Shown here: positions 51,663-60,892 of the stretch, one piece after another
How positions within the stretch are numbered: position 1 is the first letter of the stretch
Layout of the letters: every line of letters starts with the position of its first letter
From: JAUWVG01 sp964633715
Lineage (GTDB): Bacteria; Acidobacteriota; Aminicenantia; Aminicenantales; Aminicenantaceae
DNA length: 64,000 nucleotides
Assembly (NCBI GenBank): GCA_964633715.1
Contig: CAZWHQ010000012.1
Span: forward strand, 29,191 to 93,190
Reading direction: 5' to 3'
Translations under genes and position numbers: made by a program
Notes under the pieces: model-generated
What the model was told of the DNA's origin: nothing
The model's database searches: none
Seen by the model: only the letters and a program-made list of their open reading frames with translations

Positions 51663-54455
51663 ATGTCTAGATGCTTCAGGTTTTTTGTGTGTCTTGGACT
51701 TCTGCTGGCAACGGCTTCTTCTCCAGTATTTTCAGACCAATCTGTCACAACCCCAAAAGAGTTCATGGGTGCAAATATCGGGGACGACTACTTTTTAGCC
51801 ACCTACATGCAGCTGACAGAATATTGGAAAAAGCTGGAGCAGGAATCCAACCGGATCAAGCTCGTTGATTTCGGGAAAAGCGCCGAAGGCCGCACCATGC
51901 TTTTAGCCATCATCACTTCCCCTGAGAATCACAAAAATCTCGATCACTTCAAGACCATTGCACGCCGCCTAGCACTGGCCGAAGGCCTGACAGAAGAAGA
52001 AGCGCGGGCATTGGCTGAAGAAGGCCGGGCTGTTGTCTGGATCGATGGAGGCCTGCACGCCACCGAAGTCGTAGGCGCTCAACAAATTATCGAGATGGTC
52101 TTTCAAATGGCCAACCTAAATGATGCTGAAACAAAGAGGATCCTTGATAACGTCATCCTTCTGGTTTCCTGCACTAATCCCGATGGAATGGAACTCGTGT
52201 CCAATTGGTACATGAGGGAAGAGGATCCTTTAAAACGCTCGACAAGAGGACTTCCTCGGCTCTACCAAAAATACACCGGTCATGACAACAACAGGGATTT
52301 CTATATGTCCACGCAGCCCGAAACTATAGCTGTCAATCACGTTCTCTACAGGGAATGGTTTCCTCAAATCGTGTACAACCATCATCAGTCAGGGCCTGCA
52401 GGAACCGTTCTTTTTGCACCCCCCTTCCGTGACCCGTTCAACTACACCTACGATCCCCTCGTCCCCCTTGGGATCGAACTTGTGGGCACCGCTATGCACA
52501 GCCGCTTTGCAACAGAAGGAAAGCCGGGGGCAACCATGAGATCCGGGGCCAGGTATTCCTCATGGTGGAATGGAGGATTGAGGACAACCCCGTATTTTCA
52601 TAACATGATCGGAATTCTCACAGAGATCATTGGTAATCCCACTCCTTCGCATATTCCATTTATCCCCCAAAAGCTCCTGGCGAAAAATGATTACGCCTAT
52701 CCCATAACTCCACAGGAATGGCATTTCCGCCAGTCCATCGACTACTGCATCACTGCCAATCGGGCGATTCTGGATCTTGCCTCTAAACTCCATGAAAATT
52801 TTTTATTCAACATATACACGATGGGAAAAAATTCCATCGATAAGGGCAGCCGGGACAACTGGACTATTGTCCCCAACGTTATTGCTGAGGTCGAAGCACA
52901 AATCCAAAAGGATAATGTGACAGCCAGTTCTGGCCGGAGTCGATCTTATCCGATCAAATACTATGACCTTCTCCAAAATCCTGATAATAGAGATCCAAGA
53001 GGATATATCCTTCCAGCAAACCAGGCCGACTTTCTGACCGCGACCAAATTCATCAATACTCTCATCAAAAACGGCATTACCATTCACAGGGCCACCAAAG
53101 ATTTTGAAGTTAATGGAAAGACATATCCAAAAGAGTCCTATGTCGTTCTCACCGCTCAAGCCTTCCGTCCCCATCTCCTCACTATGTTCGAACCTCAGAA
53201 TCATCCTGACGACATTCCCTATCCCGGCGCACCTCCCACCCCCACTTATGACGTGGCCGGCTGGACGTTGGCCTATCAGATGGGCGTACAATTTGACCGC
53301 ATCCTCGATGGATTTGACGGCCCTTTCGAAAAGATTGTTGATATCGTTTCTCCCTCAAAAGGCCGAGTCTCCAGTTCAGGTGCTGTCTCAGGCTACCTTT
53401 TTAGTCATCAGGTCAACGATTCTTTTACCGCTATTAACCGCCTTCTTGAGTCCGGTGAGGACATCTACTGGATAAAAGAAAAGTTACAAGCCAACGGCAA
53501 AACATATCCAGCTGGAACATTTTACATCCCAGCCAAATCCTCGACATTAGAAAAACTCGAAACAATCTCAAAAAACATCGGGCTTCATTTTGAAGGCATC
53601 AAAACCATACCCAAAAGATCGGTATTTGCACTCCGTCCACTCAGAATCGGCTTGTGGGATCAATATGGAGGCTCCAGCTCATCCGGATGGATACGTTGGG
53701 TTCTTGAACAGTTTGAGTTCCCGTTCGAACTCGTCTTTCCGCCCACATTGGATGCAGGCAGTTTGAACAGCCAATTTGATGTCCTCATCTTTCCCGGCGG
53801 TGCCATACCGAGATACAGTTCGAGCACCTCAGCCCAATCCCGTCCTTCCTCTTCACCAAATTTAAAGGGCATCCCCGAAGAATACAGAAACCGCGTGGGC
53901 CGGGTTACCGCAGACAAAACCATCCCTCAGATCCTGGAATTTTTAAAGGAAGGAGGAACAGTCGTAACCATCGGAAGCTCCACAAATCTTGCATATCATG
54001 CAGGGCTCCCGGTCAAAAATTCTTTATTAGAAAGGCAGCAGGATGGTTCGGAACAACAGCTGTCGAGTGAAAAATATTTTGTTCCGGGTTCTATCCTCCA
54101 GGCCAAAGTCAATACTTCAAATCCCCTGGCGCACGGACTTCCCGAAAGGGTAGACGTGACATTCAGCAGAAGTCCTGTATTTAAGATGATCCCAGATACG
54201 AACATATCTCAGGTCAATCCAGTTGCTTGGTTTGACACGCCCAATCCCCTGCGCAGCGGGTGGGCCTGGGGTCAGCACCATCTTGAAGAAAGCATAGCTA
54301 TCTTTGAGGGGGATATCGGGCAGGGAAAACTCTTTGTCCTTGGTCCTGAAATCGCATTCAGAGGCCAACCGCACGGAACGTTCAAGTTTCTCTTTAACGG
54401 AATCTATTACGGCACAGCAAAAGAAACATCGATTTCGTCAAACGATAATTTATAG
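51663..54455 (+). CDS. Exported M14-family zinc carboxypeptidase, large
   Basis: A 930-residue exported peptidase (signal 1-25). M14 domain about 40-400: zinc ligands H132 and E135 (GGLHATEVV), a third His in VYNHHQSGPAG, substrate Arg in NNRDFYM and catalytic Glu in ILTEIIG. About 500 further residues follow, including a glutamine-amidotransferase-like segment near the C-terminus (LDAGSLNSQFDVLIFPGGAI). GAGAGGAGG precedes the ATG. Its TAG stop directly abuts the convergent amidohydrolase stop, with no intergenic base. Different from the M14 gene at 22660-24501, which has Asp/Gly loops. Confidence 0.93.
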   Translation: MSRCFRFFVCLGLLLATASSPVFSDQSVTTPKEFMGANIGDDYFLATYMQLTEYWKKLEQESNRIKLVDFGKSAEGRTMLLAIITSPENHKNLDHFKTIARRLALAEGLTEEEARALAEEGRAVVWIDGGLHATEVVGAQQIIEMVFQMANLNDAETKRILDNVILLVSCTNPDGMELVSNWYMREEDPLKRSTRGLPRLYQKYTGHDNNRDFYMSTQPETIAVNHVLYREWFPQIVYNHHQSGPAGTVLFAPPFRDPFNYTYDPLVPLGIELVGTAMHSRFATEGKPGATMRSGARYSSWWNGGLRTTPYFHNMIGILTEIIGNPTPSHIPFIPQKLLAKNDYAYPITPQEWHFRQSIDYCITANRAILDLASKLHENFLFNIYTMGKNSIDKGSRDNWTIVPNVIAEVEAQIQKDNVTASSGRSRSYPIKYYDLLQNPDNRDPRGYILPANQADFLTATKFINTLIKNGITIHRATKDFEVNGKTYPKESYVVLTAQAFRPHLLTMFEPQNHPDDIPYPGAPPTPTYDVAGWTLAYQMGVQFDRILDGFDGPFEKIVDIVSPSKGRVSSSGAVSGYLFSHQVNDSFTAINRLLESGEDIYWIKEKLQANGKTYPAGTFYIPAKSSTLEKLETISKNIGLHFEGIKTIPKRSVFALRPLRIGLWDQYGGSSSSGWIRWVLEQFEFPFELVFPPTLDAGSLNSQFDVLIFPGGAIPRYSSSTSAQSRPSSSPNLKGIPEEYRNRVGRVTADKTIPQILEFLKEGGTVVTIGSSTNLAYHAGLPVKNSLLERQQDGSEQQLSSEKYFVPGSILQAKVNTSNPLAHGLPERVDVTFSRSPVFKMIPDTNISQVNPVAWFDTPNPLRSGWAWGQHHLEESIAIFEGDIGQGKLFVLGPEIAFRGQPHGTFKFLFNGIYYGTAKETSISSNDNL

Positions 54456-56039
54456 CTAATAGTTTTGGTTCTTCCGTAAAGGTTTTCCTGCTAAGGTCTC
54501 ATTGTATTGGCTCTTCTCGATCACAGGTTTTCCTGAAATCAGAACAGCAATTATTCCAGAACTGTATTGATGCGGATCGGAATATGTCGCATTATCTTGG
54601 ATAGTGTTAGGGTCAAAAACCACGATATCTGCTACAAATCCTTGCTTCAGCAGCCCTCTATCGGAAAATCCAAGCATTTCTGCAGGAAGCCCTGTTGCCG
54701 CCCGGACAGCCTGATCCATGCTGAGGATTTTTTTATCCAGCACATAGGTGCGAATTTTTCTGGGAAACGTCCCGTAACTGCGAGGATGCGGTTGGGACAA
54801 ACCGAACAGCGGAAGAGAGCCATCGGATCCAGTCATGACCCAGGGTTTGGCCATAAAATATTCAACGTCCTCGTCTCTCATATTGAACGACACGATACTC
54901 GCTCCACCATTTAAAATTATCTCGACGGCCGTATCCATGGTATTTTTCTTAAGATACTCGCTGATATCAAAAAGGCTCTTTCCTTCCCATTCGGAATAAT
55001 TCTGTGATGAAGCAATAACAAGAGTTTCAGGGCCCCCGCGTCTCTTTATATTTTCGGCTATTTCCTCTTTGATTCCAGACAGCTGGTTCGAATTGCTCAA
55101 AAGCTCTCGCATTCGGCCTCCTGCCTGAACCCAGCGGGGAACAATGGCGGCTGTGAGCGACGTGCTCGAAGCGTTATAGGGGTACTGATCAGCATAGACA
55201 ACTACACCCCGGTCTCTGGCTGCCTCAATGACCTCACTGACATCTCGAGACAGGCCCCAAACAGGTTTACCAAGAGCCTTTATATGAGAAATTTGGACAG
55301 GCACGCCGGATTTTTCACCAATCTCGATCGCCTCTTCCACAGCAGATAAAAGCCCGATGCTGTAATTGCTTTCATCCCTGAGATGGGTGGCATAAATTCC
55401 ATTGTATTTTTTTACGACCTTGCACAATTCTATGAGTTCTTCCGTTCTCGCATAACTTCCGGGGGCATAAAATAATCCTGAAGATAGCCCAACAGCACCT
55501 TCCAACATTGCTTTTTCAACAAGGGATTTCATTTTGGAGAGTTCTTCTGCATTAGGGGCTCTATCCTCCTGTTTCAGTACGGCCTGCCGGACTGTGCCGT
55601 GCCCAACCAGATGAAGAATATTGGGGCCGATACCCATTTCTTCCAATTTGAGAAAATAGTCATTCACATTATATGTCCCTCCCCCGCAGTTGCCTCCGAC
55701 AAGTGTTGTGACACCCTGGGAGAGGTAGTTGAAGGCCCCTTTTCTTCGTGGGTCTGTGATCCCGCTGTCACAGTGGGTATGGATATCGATAAATCCCGGA
55801 ATAACATATTTTCCCTCGGCTTCAATAACATAAAGGCTTTGAGTCTCTTTTAGTCTTCCAATCTTTTGAATTTTTTCTTCTCTAATCCCGATATCCGCTG
55901 TGTATCCGGGCGATCCGGATCCATCAAAAATAGTCCCGCCCAGTACAATCACATCAAAATTCTGGGATTTGCATGAGAAAACAAGAATAAAAAGCACTAT
56001 AAACGGAAGAACGAATAAATATTTATTTTTTTCGATCAT
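54456..56039 (-). CDS. N-acyl-D-amino-acid deacylase-like amidohydrolase lipoprotein
   Basis: A 527-residue TIM-barrel amidohydrolase. Lipobox in LVFSCKSQ. Metal-site motifs: GFIDIHTHCD, a loop ending GGNCGGG, ATHLRDES, ISHIKALGK and GSDGSLP. The YADQYPYNASSTSL stretch is typical of D-aminoacylases/dihydroorotase-like enzymes. The start ATG overlaps the upstream stop as ATGA, so it is coupled to the cyanophycinase-like gene. Expected role: release of D-amino acids from N-acyl or peptide forms at the envelope. Confidence 0.93.
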   Translation of the reverse strand: MIEKNKYLFVLPFIVLFILVFSCKSQNFDVIVLGGTIFDGSGSPGYTADIGIREEKIQKIGRLKETQSLYVIEAEGKYVIPGFIDIHTHCDSGITDPRRKGAFNYLSQGVTTLVGGNCGGGTYNVNDYFLKLEEMGIGPNILHLVGHGTVRQAVLKQEDRAPNAEELSKMKSLVEKAMLEGAVGLSSGLFYAPGSYARTEELIELCKVVKKYNGIYATHLRDESNYSIGLLSAVEEAIEIGEKSGVPVQISHIKALGKPVWGLSRDVSEVIEAARDRGVVVYADQYPYNASSTSLTAAIVPRWVQAGGRMRELLSNSNQLSGIKEEIAENIKRRGGPETLVIASSQNYSEWEGKSLFDISEYLKKNTMDTAVEIILNGGASIVSFNMRDEDVEYFMAKPWVMTGSDGSLPLFGLSQPHPRSYGTFPRKIRTYVLDKKILSMDQAVRAATGLPAEMLGFSDRGLLKQGFVADIVVFDPNTIQDNATYSDPHQYSSGIIAVLISGKPVIEKSQYNETLAGKPLRKNQNY

Positions 56040-56923
56040 CCGTCTTTTTTCCACTCCTCTTTTTTCACTCTGTCTATAGGACGTGCTGTTTGAGAAGGCC
56101 GTGTCGCTTCCCGGGTCTTCATGTTGTATCTGTCTCCTGGAGCCAGGAAAAAAAACTGCCCATCGGGAGGGATCACACTTGTGTTGTCGTATATGACGAC
56201 ATAACTCTGCCCGATCACTTCGAACTGGTCTCTCCGAACGACAATAGCTGTATTTTCATCAATGCCGATTCCTAACAGTTCAGGATTCTTTTTGATAACA
56301 TCGATCATGTCAAAATGGCGGTTGCGTTTCAAAAGATGCTGATCGATGCCCACATTTCGGAGAAATCCCATCCCTTCAACATGGTCTCCCATCATCACAG
56401 TATTTGTCTTTGTATCCCCGCGGATGAGATAAGAGCCCTGGATCGAGGCTCCGGCTGAGGATCCTCCAATCACACCTCCCCTCTCGAGAAGTTTCGTTAA
56501 CTCATCATGAGTCCTGGTATGGAGATAGACATCAGCCAGGCGCCACTGCCGGCCGCCGCCGAAAAAAACGCCTCGAGCTTTCTGAATCGATTCGACAAAT
56601 GCCTCTGAATCCGCCTCCTCCCTGTCTGTTGTGTGGAGCACAGTCAGATTTGTCGCACCGACTTCCTTAAATTGAATCAGCCCGGACCAGTAGGGACCAT
56701 ACTCCTCCCGCCCCCCGGCTGTGGGGATCACAACAATAGGGGCATCCTTACCTCCAGCCAGCTCAAGGAAACGCTCAATGATGGCCGGATCACGCATGGC
56801 TCCTCCGACAATGACTAAGGAACCATTGGCCGGGCCGACTTCAGGACCTTGAGCCAATCCAGGGCTGCAGATGATGCATACAATTAAAACAAAAACCCAA
56901 CAAAACGTAATTCTCGTTTTCAT
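56036..56923 (-). CDS. Cyanophycinase-like S51 peptidase, exported
   Basis: A 295-residue exported serine peptidase. Signal peptide 1-24. The S51 fold shows GSLVIVGGAM, the GVFFGGGRQWRL loop and nucleophile GGSSAGASIQG. Cyanophycinases cleave beta-Asp-Arg dipeptides; extracellular relatives may act on other isoaspartyl peptides. The start at 56923 follows GGAGGATCG; a longer in-frame ATG at 56977 lacks such a site. Operon with the D-aminoacylase. Confidence 0.93.
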   Translation of the reverse strand: MKTRITFCWVFVLIVCIICSPGLAQGPEVGPANGSLVIVGGAMRDPAIIERFLELAGGKDAPIVVIPTAGGREEYGPYWSGLIQFKEVGATNLTVLHTTDREEADSEAFVESIQKARGVFFGGGRQWRLADVYLHTRTHDELTKLLERGGVIGGSSAGASIQGSYLIRGDTKTNTVMMGDHVEGMGFLRNVGIDQHLLKRNRHFDMIDVIKKNPELLGIGIDENTAIVVRRDQFEVIGQSYVVIYDNTSVIPPDGQFFFLAPGDRYNMKTREATRPSQTARPIDRVKKEEWKKDG

Positions 56924-56967
56924 CGATCCTCCTTCTTCGTAAGAAGTTTTGTTTTTTTCCTGAAAAA

Positions 56968-56996
56968 GCAATAGCACACAATATCCTTGAAGTCAA
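56968..56996 (-). promoter_or_regulatory. Candidate promoter of the cyanophycinase-like operon
   Basis: Minus-strand TTGACT (56991-56996), 17-nt spacer, TATTGC (56968-56973), 45 nt upstream of the ATG at 56923. Confidence 0.45.
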
Positions 56997-57102
56997 AATT
57001 ATACTTGAATGTCAGCATCCCTAATTCTGCTTGTATTTCTCAAATAAGAAGGTATCATTCTAGACAGCTTGTGTTTATCATCTCTTTTGAGAAGGAGGAT
57101 TC

Positions 57103-57726
57103 GTGACCATGTTGTCCAAAAAGACATCAAAAATATTTAAAAACTACTTTGTGACAGGAATCATTGTCATCGTACCCCTTTTGGTGACCTACCTCGTCAT
57201 CAGAGCTCTCGTCAATACCATCGACAAATTGTTTGCTCATCTTCCTCCCAACCTTCAGCCCCAGACATACATTCCATTTTTTGGAGTCGAAATCATCATT
57301 TCCCTTATTCTCATTATCCTAATTGGATTTTTGGTCAGCAATTTTCTCGGACGGAAATTTATCAGTGTCGGGGAAAAAATTCTTGCCAAAATTCCAATTG
57401 TGAAAACAATATACCTAGGCGTCAAGCAGCTGACCACAGGAATCGTCAGCGAAAAAAAGATGTTTTCAAAAGTCGTATTGATCCAGTATCCGGTGAGGAA
57501 TCTCCATCAGATCGGGTTTGTCACCGGAGAGGATAAACATTTAGTAAAAAATAATCAGGGGCAAAAAATGTTGAAAGTTTTTATCCCGACAACGCCCAAT
57601 TTTACAACCGGATTCTTTTGTATTGTCCCTGAAAGTGAGGTTCAGTATCTCGATCTGACCGCTGACGAAGCTTTCCGGCTGATTATTTCAGCGGGCTCGG
57701 CCGAAGCGAAAAAGATGGAGGGCTAA
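57103..57726 (+). CDS. DUF502-family membrane protein
   Basis: A 207-residue membrane protein with two helices (about 13-34 and 63-82) and the DUF502 cytosolic domain: FVTGIIVIVPLLVT, AKIPIVKTIYLGVKQL, VLIQYPV and PTTPNFTTGFFCIVP. The family's function is unknown. A GTG at 57103 and an ATG at 57109 are both close to AGGAGG; I keep the longer form. It is alone on its strand. Confidence 0.92.
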   Translation: MTMLSKKTSKIFKNYFVTGIIVIVPLLVTYLVIRALVNTIDKLFAHLPPNLQPQTYIPFFGVEIIISLILIILIGFLVSNFLGRKFISVGEKILAKIPIVKTIYLGVKQLTTGIVSEKKMFSKVVLIQYPVRNLHQIGFVTGEDKHLVKNNQGQKMLKVFIPTTPNFTTGFFCIVPESEVQYLDLTADEAFRLIISAGSAEAKKMEG

Positions 57727-57746
57727 ACACCCAAGTTTTTTTTAAT

Positions 57747-60686
57747 TTAGTTCAAATCCTCCAGCAGAGGATCTTCCCGCACAATAACCACTCCTTTCTC
57801 TATGAGCCCATTTAATGTCAGCGTCAGCATATAAGTTCCGGATCCGGCAGGAGGCCCCTCCAGTGCCGCTCCAAAAGACTGCCGGCCCTGACCGTACATC
57901 CGGAACTCCTGCATAAGCTGGCGTCTAATCCGGTTATATCCATCGGGTGTTTGATCTTCCTGGAATTCCTTGTACAGTTGATCCAAACGCTTCTTCTCTT
58001 GACGATTGACTTGTTCTCCCAGATCCTTGAAAACTTTCTCCATCCGACCTATCAGGAGCTTCTTCCTCTGTTCAGTCGGATCAAAGCGAAGATCCCATCT
58101 GTAGCGGTGGATTCCAGGTGTGTTTTCTAAACGAACAATTCTCTTTGCGTTTCCATCGAGTGAGAGGATCTCCAGAACCGGTTTTTCAATGGAATTAGTT
58201 TTAAGATAGTAATTGATAGTCGCCGTATTCCGGATTTCAGAGGGAGAATTTGAGGGAGGAACCTGCGACATCGATAAAGGATTCTGTCCGATAAATAGCT
58301 GATGCCCCATCGTCGCTCCCCGGCTGATTCCTCTCCAGAGTGTGGCCACAGGATTTTCAAAGAGAAAGGCTTCCTTTTCTAGATTTTCGTCCGTAAGCTG
58401 CTGAAGTGGAGAGATGTCATCAAGAATCCAGGCTCCGCGCCCGTGAGTCCCTGCTATAAGATCTCCGGCTGTGGGATGAATTAGCAGGTCATGAATGGCC
58501 ACAGTCGGCATCCCGTTTTTAAGGGGCGTCCATGACTCTCCTCTGTTGAGAGACACAAACACCGCAGATTCTGTCCCGACAAAGAGAAGATTTTCATTTT
58601 TTTGATCTTCCCTTATCACGTACGTACTATGACCGTCGGGAAGATTGCCTGTGATATTTTCCCATGTCTCACCAAAATCCTCTGTCTTATAGACGAAGGG
58701 GCTGAAGACATCGCTCCGGTGACCGTCAAAAGTCACATAACACCTTTCCTTTTTGAAATGTGAGGCTTCCACACGACTGACCCACAGTTCTTCAGGGACA
58801 CCTTGAATATTGGAGCGAAGATTCACCCAGCTTTGTCCATCCGTCCGAGTCATCTGGACATTACCATCATCCGTTCCTATCCATATCAATCCGGGCAGCA
58901 GGGAAGATTCCGAAATAGTGACAATCGTACAGTGGGTTTCGGCGCTTGTGACATCCCTTGTTAAACCACCGCTTTCTCTGTTGCTCTTTTCAGGGTGATT
59001 CGTGGACAGATCCGGGCTGATAATGGTCCATGTGTCCCCTTGATTGACACTTCTAAACAGGAAATTAGCTCCGTAATAAAGTGTATGCGGATTAAAAGAA
59101 GAGAGCAAAAAAGGTGTGTTCCAGTTCATCCTGACCACAGGACAGTTGGGATCCTCCTGTTCAGGGATTCTGTTGTCCCAGTTGATCGTGTTCGTTCGAG
59201 AGGGAGTGATACCTTGAGAAATCTGGCGGAACAGTGCATGATTGCGCCGTAAACGTCCGCCTTGGCTTTCCGAATATACAGTTGTCCAATCAGTCGGATC
59301 GACGGCCGTGTAAAATCCATCACCGCTGTGGAATTTAAACCAATGGTCGTTAAAAATACCATTGAAATCGCGGCTGTTGCTCGGCCCACCCCAGATACCG
59401 TTGTCCTGGAGGCCAACATAGACGGTGTAGGGATCCCTGAGGTCTGCGGACACCACATAAACCTGAGCAATACAGTAATTGTTGAAAAAATTATAGTGTT
59501 CACCATGATCATGTGTCAAAGAGACACCTTTATCATTGCCCACATAGTAACGGTCCTTATTCGTTGGATCGAGCCACATGACATGAAAATCCCCGGCGAT
59601 TCCCGGCATCCCTGATGTAAAGGTCTTCCCCCCATCAGAAGACACTTGAGCATTCGTTCCCATGGCATAGGCACGTGAATCATCACTCGGATTGATATAG
59701 ATTTGACTGTAGTAGAAAGGGCGTATGTTGTATCTGTTTATAAATGCCCAAGTCTGTCCGCCATCCTCAGATCGGTAGATTCCCGTTCCGAGCTTTTTCA
59801 TATCTAAATACTCAGGGGTATTCGGTCTCGGCTGGAAACCGTGCTCAACTATGGCCATAACAACTAAAGGATTATTCCTGTAGATAGACAGGCCAATGCG
59901 GCCGAGATCCCCTTCGGGGAGTCCATTTGTCAATTTTTTCCACGTCTTCCCAGCATCTATTGATTTAAAAATGCCGCCGTTTGGCCCTCCGGAATCAAAC
60001 CGAAACGGCTGGCGCAGCCTCTGCCAGAAAGCAGTGTAGAGTATATCTGGATTGGAAGGGTCCATCTGGACTTCCGTGCAGCCCGTTTTCCCATCGTCGG
60101 GCAGACCGTTGCTCAATTTTTGCCAGGTTTTTCCTCCATCACTGGTTTTAAAAAGCCCTCTTTCTCCTGTATAACCCCAGAGGTGCCCTTGAGCAGCAAC
60201 ATAGAGGATATCGGCATCTGTGGGATGGGCAGCCATCTTGGCGATGTGGTGAGACTCCTTGAGTCCCACATTCACAAACGTTTGGCCACCATCCGTAGAT
60301 TTATAGACACCATCTCCCCAGCCCACACTGTTTCTGACATTGGCCTCACCCGTGCCGACCCAGATAATATCAGGATTTTTTTGAAACAATGCCACAGCCC
60401 CTATGGAACTCGATCCGTACGTATCGAATATCGGAGTCCAGGTTGTACCGGCATTCGTGGATTTCCACACGCCACCCGAAGCCGACGCCACTATCACATG
60501 CCTGAAATTTTCGTTTAAGGCCTGGATATCGGTTACCCGACCGCTCATATTTGCCGGTCCGATGTTCCGCCACTTTAGATCCTGCACATACGATTCTTGT
60601 TGAGAGTGCGCTTCCCCGACACCCAGAGCAAAAACACACAAAACAATCGAACTCAAATAGACATTCCATTTTTTTTGTCTAGACAT
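57747..60686 (-). CDS. Exported BNR/VPS10-type beta-propeller protein
   Basis: A 979-residue exported protein with two beta-propellers made from BNR (Asp-box) repeats: GVWKSTNAGTTW, GVYKSTDGGQTF, GLFKTSDGGKTW, GIYRSEDGGQTW and others, about 40-760. The C-terminal about 200 residues are helical and beta-sandwich-like. Similar proteins are annotated as VPS10/sortilin-like or glycosyl-hydrolase-like, but no catalytic residues can be named. The start at 60686 follows GGAGGG. Promoter at 60739-60767. Probably a surface or periplasmic binding protein. Confidence 0.9.
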   Translation of the reverse strand: MSRQKKWNVYLSSIVLCVFALGVGEAHSQQESYVQDLKWRNIGPANMSGRVTDIQALNENFRHVIVASASGGVWKSTNAGTTWTPIFDTYGSSSIGAVALFQKNPDIIWVGTGEANVRNSVGWGDGVYKSTDGGQTFVNVGLKESHHIAKMAAHPTDADILYVAAQGHLWGYTGERGLFKTSDGGKTWQKLSNGLPDDGKTGCTEVQMDPSNPDILYTAFWQRLRQPFRFDSGGPNGGIFKSIDAGKTWKKLTNGLPEGDLGRIGLSIYRNNPLVVMAIVEHGFQPRPNTPEYLDMKKLGTGIYRSEDGGQTWAFINRYNIRPFYYSQIYINPSDDSRAYAMGTNAQVSSDGGKTFTSGMPGIAGDFHVMWLDPTNKDRYYVGNDKGVSLTHDHGEHYNFFNNYCIAQVYVVSADLRDPYTVYVGLQDNGIWGGPSNSRDFNGIFNDHWFKFHSGDGFYTAVDPTDWTTVYSESQGGRLRRNHALFRQISQGITPSRTNTINWDNRIPEQEDPNCPVVRMNWNTPFLLSSFNPHTLYYGANFLFRSVNQGDTWTIISPDLSTNHPEKSNRESGGLTRDVTSAETHCTIVTISESSLLPGLIWIGTDDGNVQMTRTDGQSWVNLRSNIQGVPEELWVSRVEASHFKKERCYVTFDGHRSDVFSPFVYKTEDFGETWENITGNLPDGHSTYVIREDQKNENLLFVGTESAVFVSLNRGESWTPLKNGMPTVAIHDLLIHPTAGDLIAGTHGRGAWILDDISPLQQLTDENLEKEAFLFENPVATLWRGISRGATMGHQLFIGQNPLSMSQVPPSNSPSEIRNTATINYYLKTNSIEKPVLEILSLDGNAKRIVRLENTPGIHRYRWDLRFDPTEQRKKLLIGRMEKVFKDLGEQVNRQEKKRLDQLYKEFQEDQTPDGYNRIRRQLMQEFRMYGQGRQSFGAALEGPPAGSGTYMLTLTLNGLIEKGVVIVREDPLLEDLN

Positions 60687-60738
60687 GATTTCCCTCCGTA
60701 TCAATATTCCTTTTCTTCTTCTTTTTTAAATCGAATTT

Positions 60739-60767
60739 AAGATACAGACTCCACAAATAACTGTCAA
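60739..60767 (-). promoter_or_regulatory. Promoter of the BNR-repeat gene
   Basis: Minus-strand TTGACA (60762-60767), 17-nt spacer, TATCTT (60739-60744), 53 nt upstream of the ATG. The -35 overlaps the outer end of the adjacent hairpin repeat. Confidence 0.65.
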
Positions 60768-60831
60768 GCCAGAACTGGGGCCTGGCTTCGAAAACTTTAA
60801 TAAATTGGGGCCTGGGCCCCAATTCTGGCTT
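60766..60831. repeat. REP-like hairpin with GGGGCC/GGCCCC core
   Basis: Outer arms AAGCCAGAACTGGGGCC (60766-60782) and its complement GGCCCCAATTCTGGCTT (60815-60831) differ at one position. Inside lies a perfect 10-bp palindrome AATTGGGGCC-TG-GGCCCCAATT (60803-60824, two central bases), which competes with the outer stem. The layout resembles the repeat at 5589-5697 but with a different core. It sits exactly between two divergent genes. Confidence 0.85.
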
Positions 60832-60848
60832 GGTCTTTTTTTTTGTAC

Positions 60849-60854
60849 TATAAT
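60849..60854 (+). promoter_or_regulatory. -10 box of the PanE-lipase-acyltransferase operon
   Basis: A perfect TATAAT lies 39 nt before the ATG at 60893. No good -35 is present 15-19 nt upstream; that position falls in the right arm of the hairpin (60815-60831). Confidence 0.5.
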
Positions 60855-60892
60855 AGCTCAATCATGCCTTAGATTAAGGAGGGAAAATAGAG

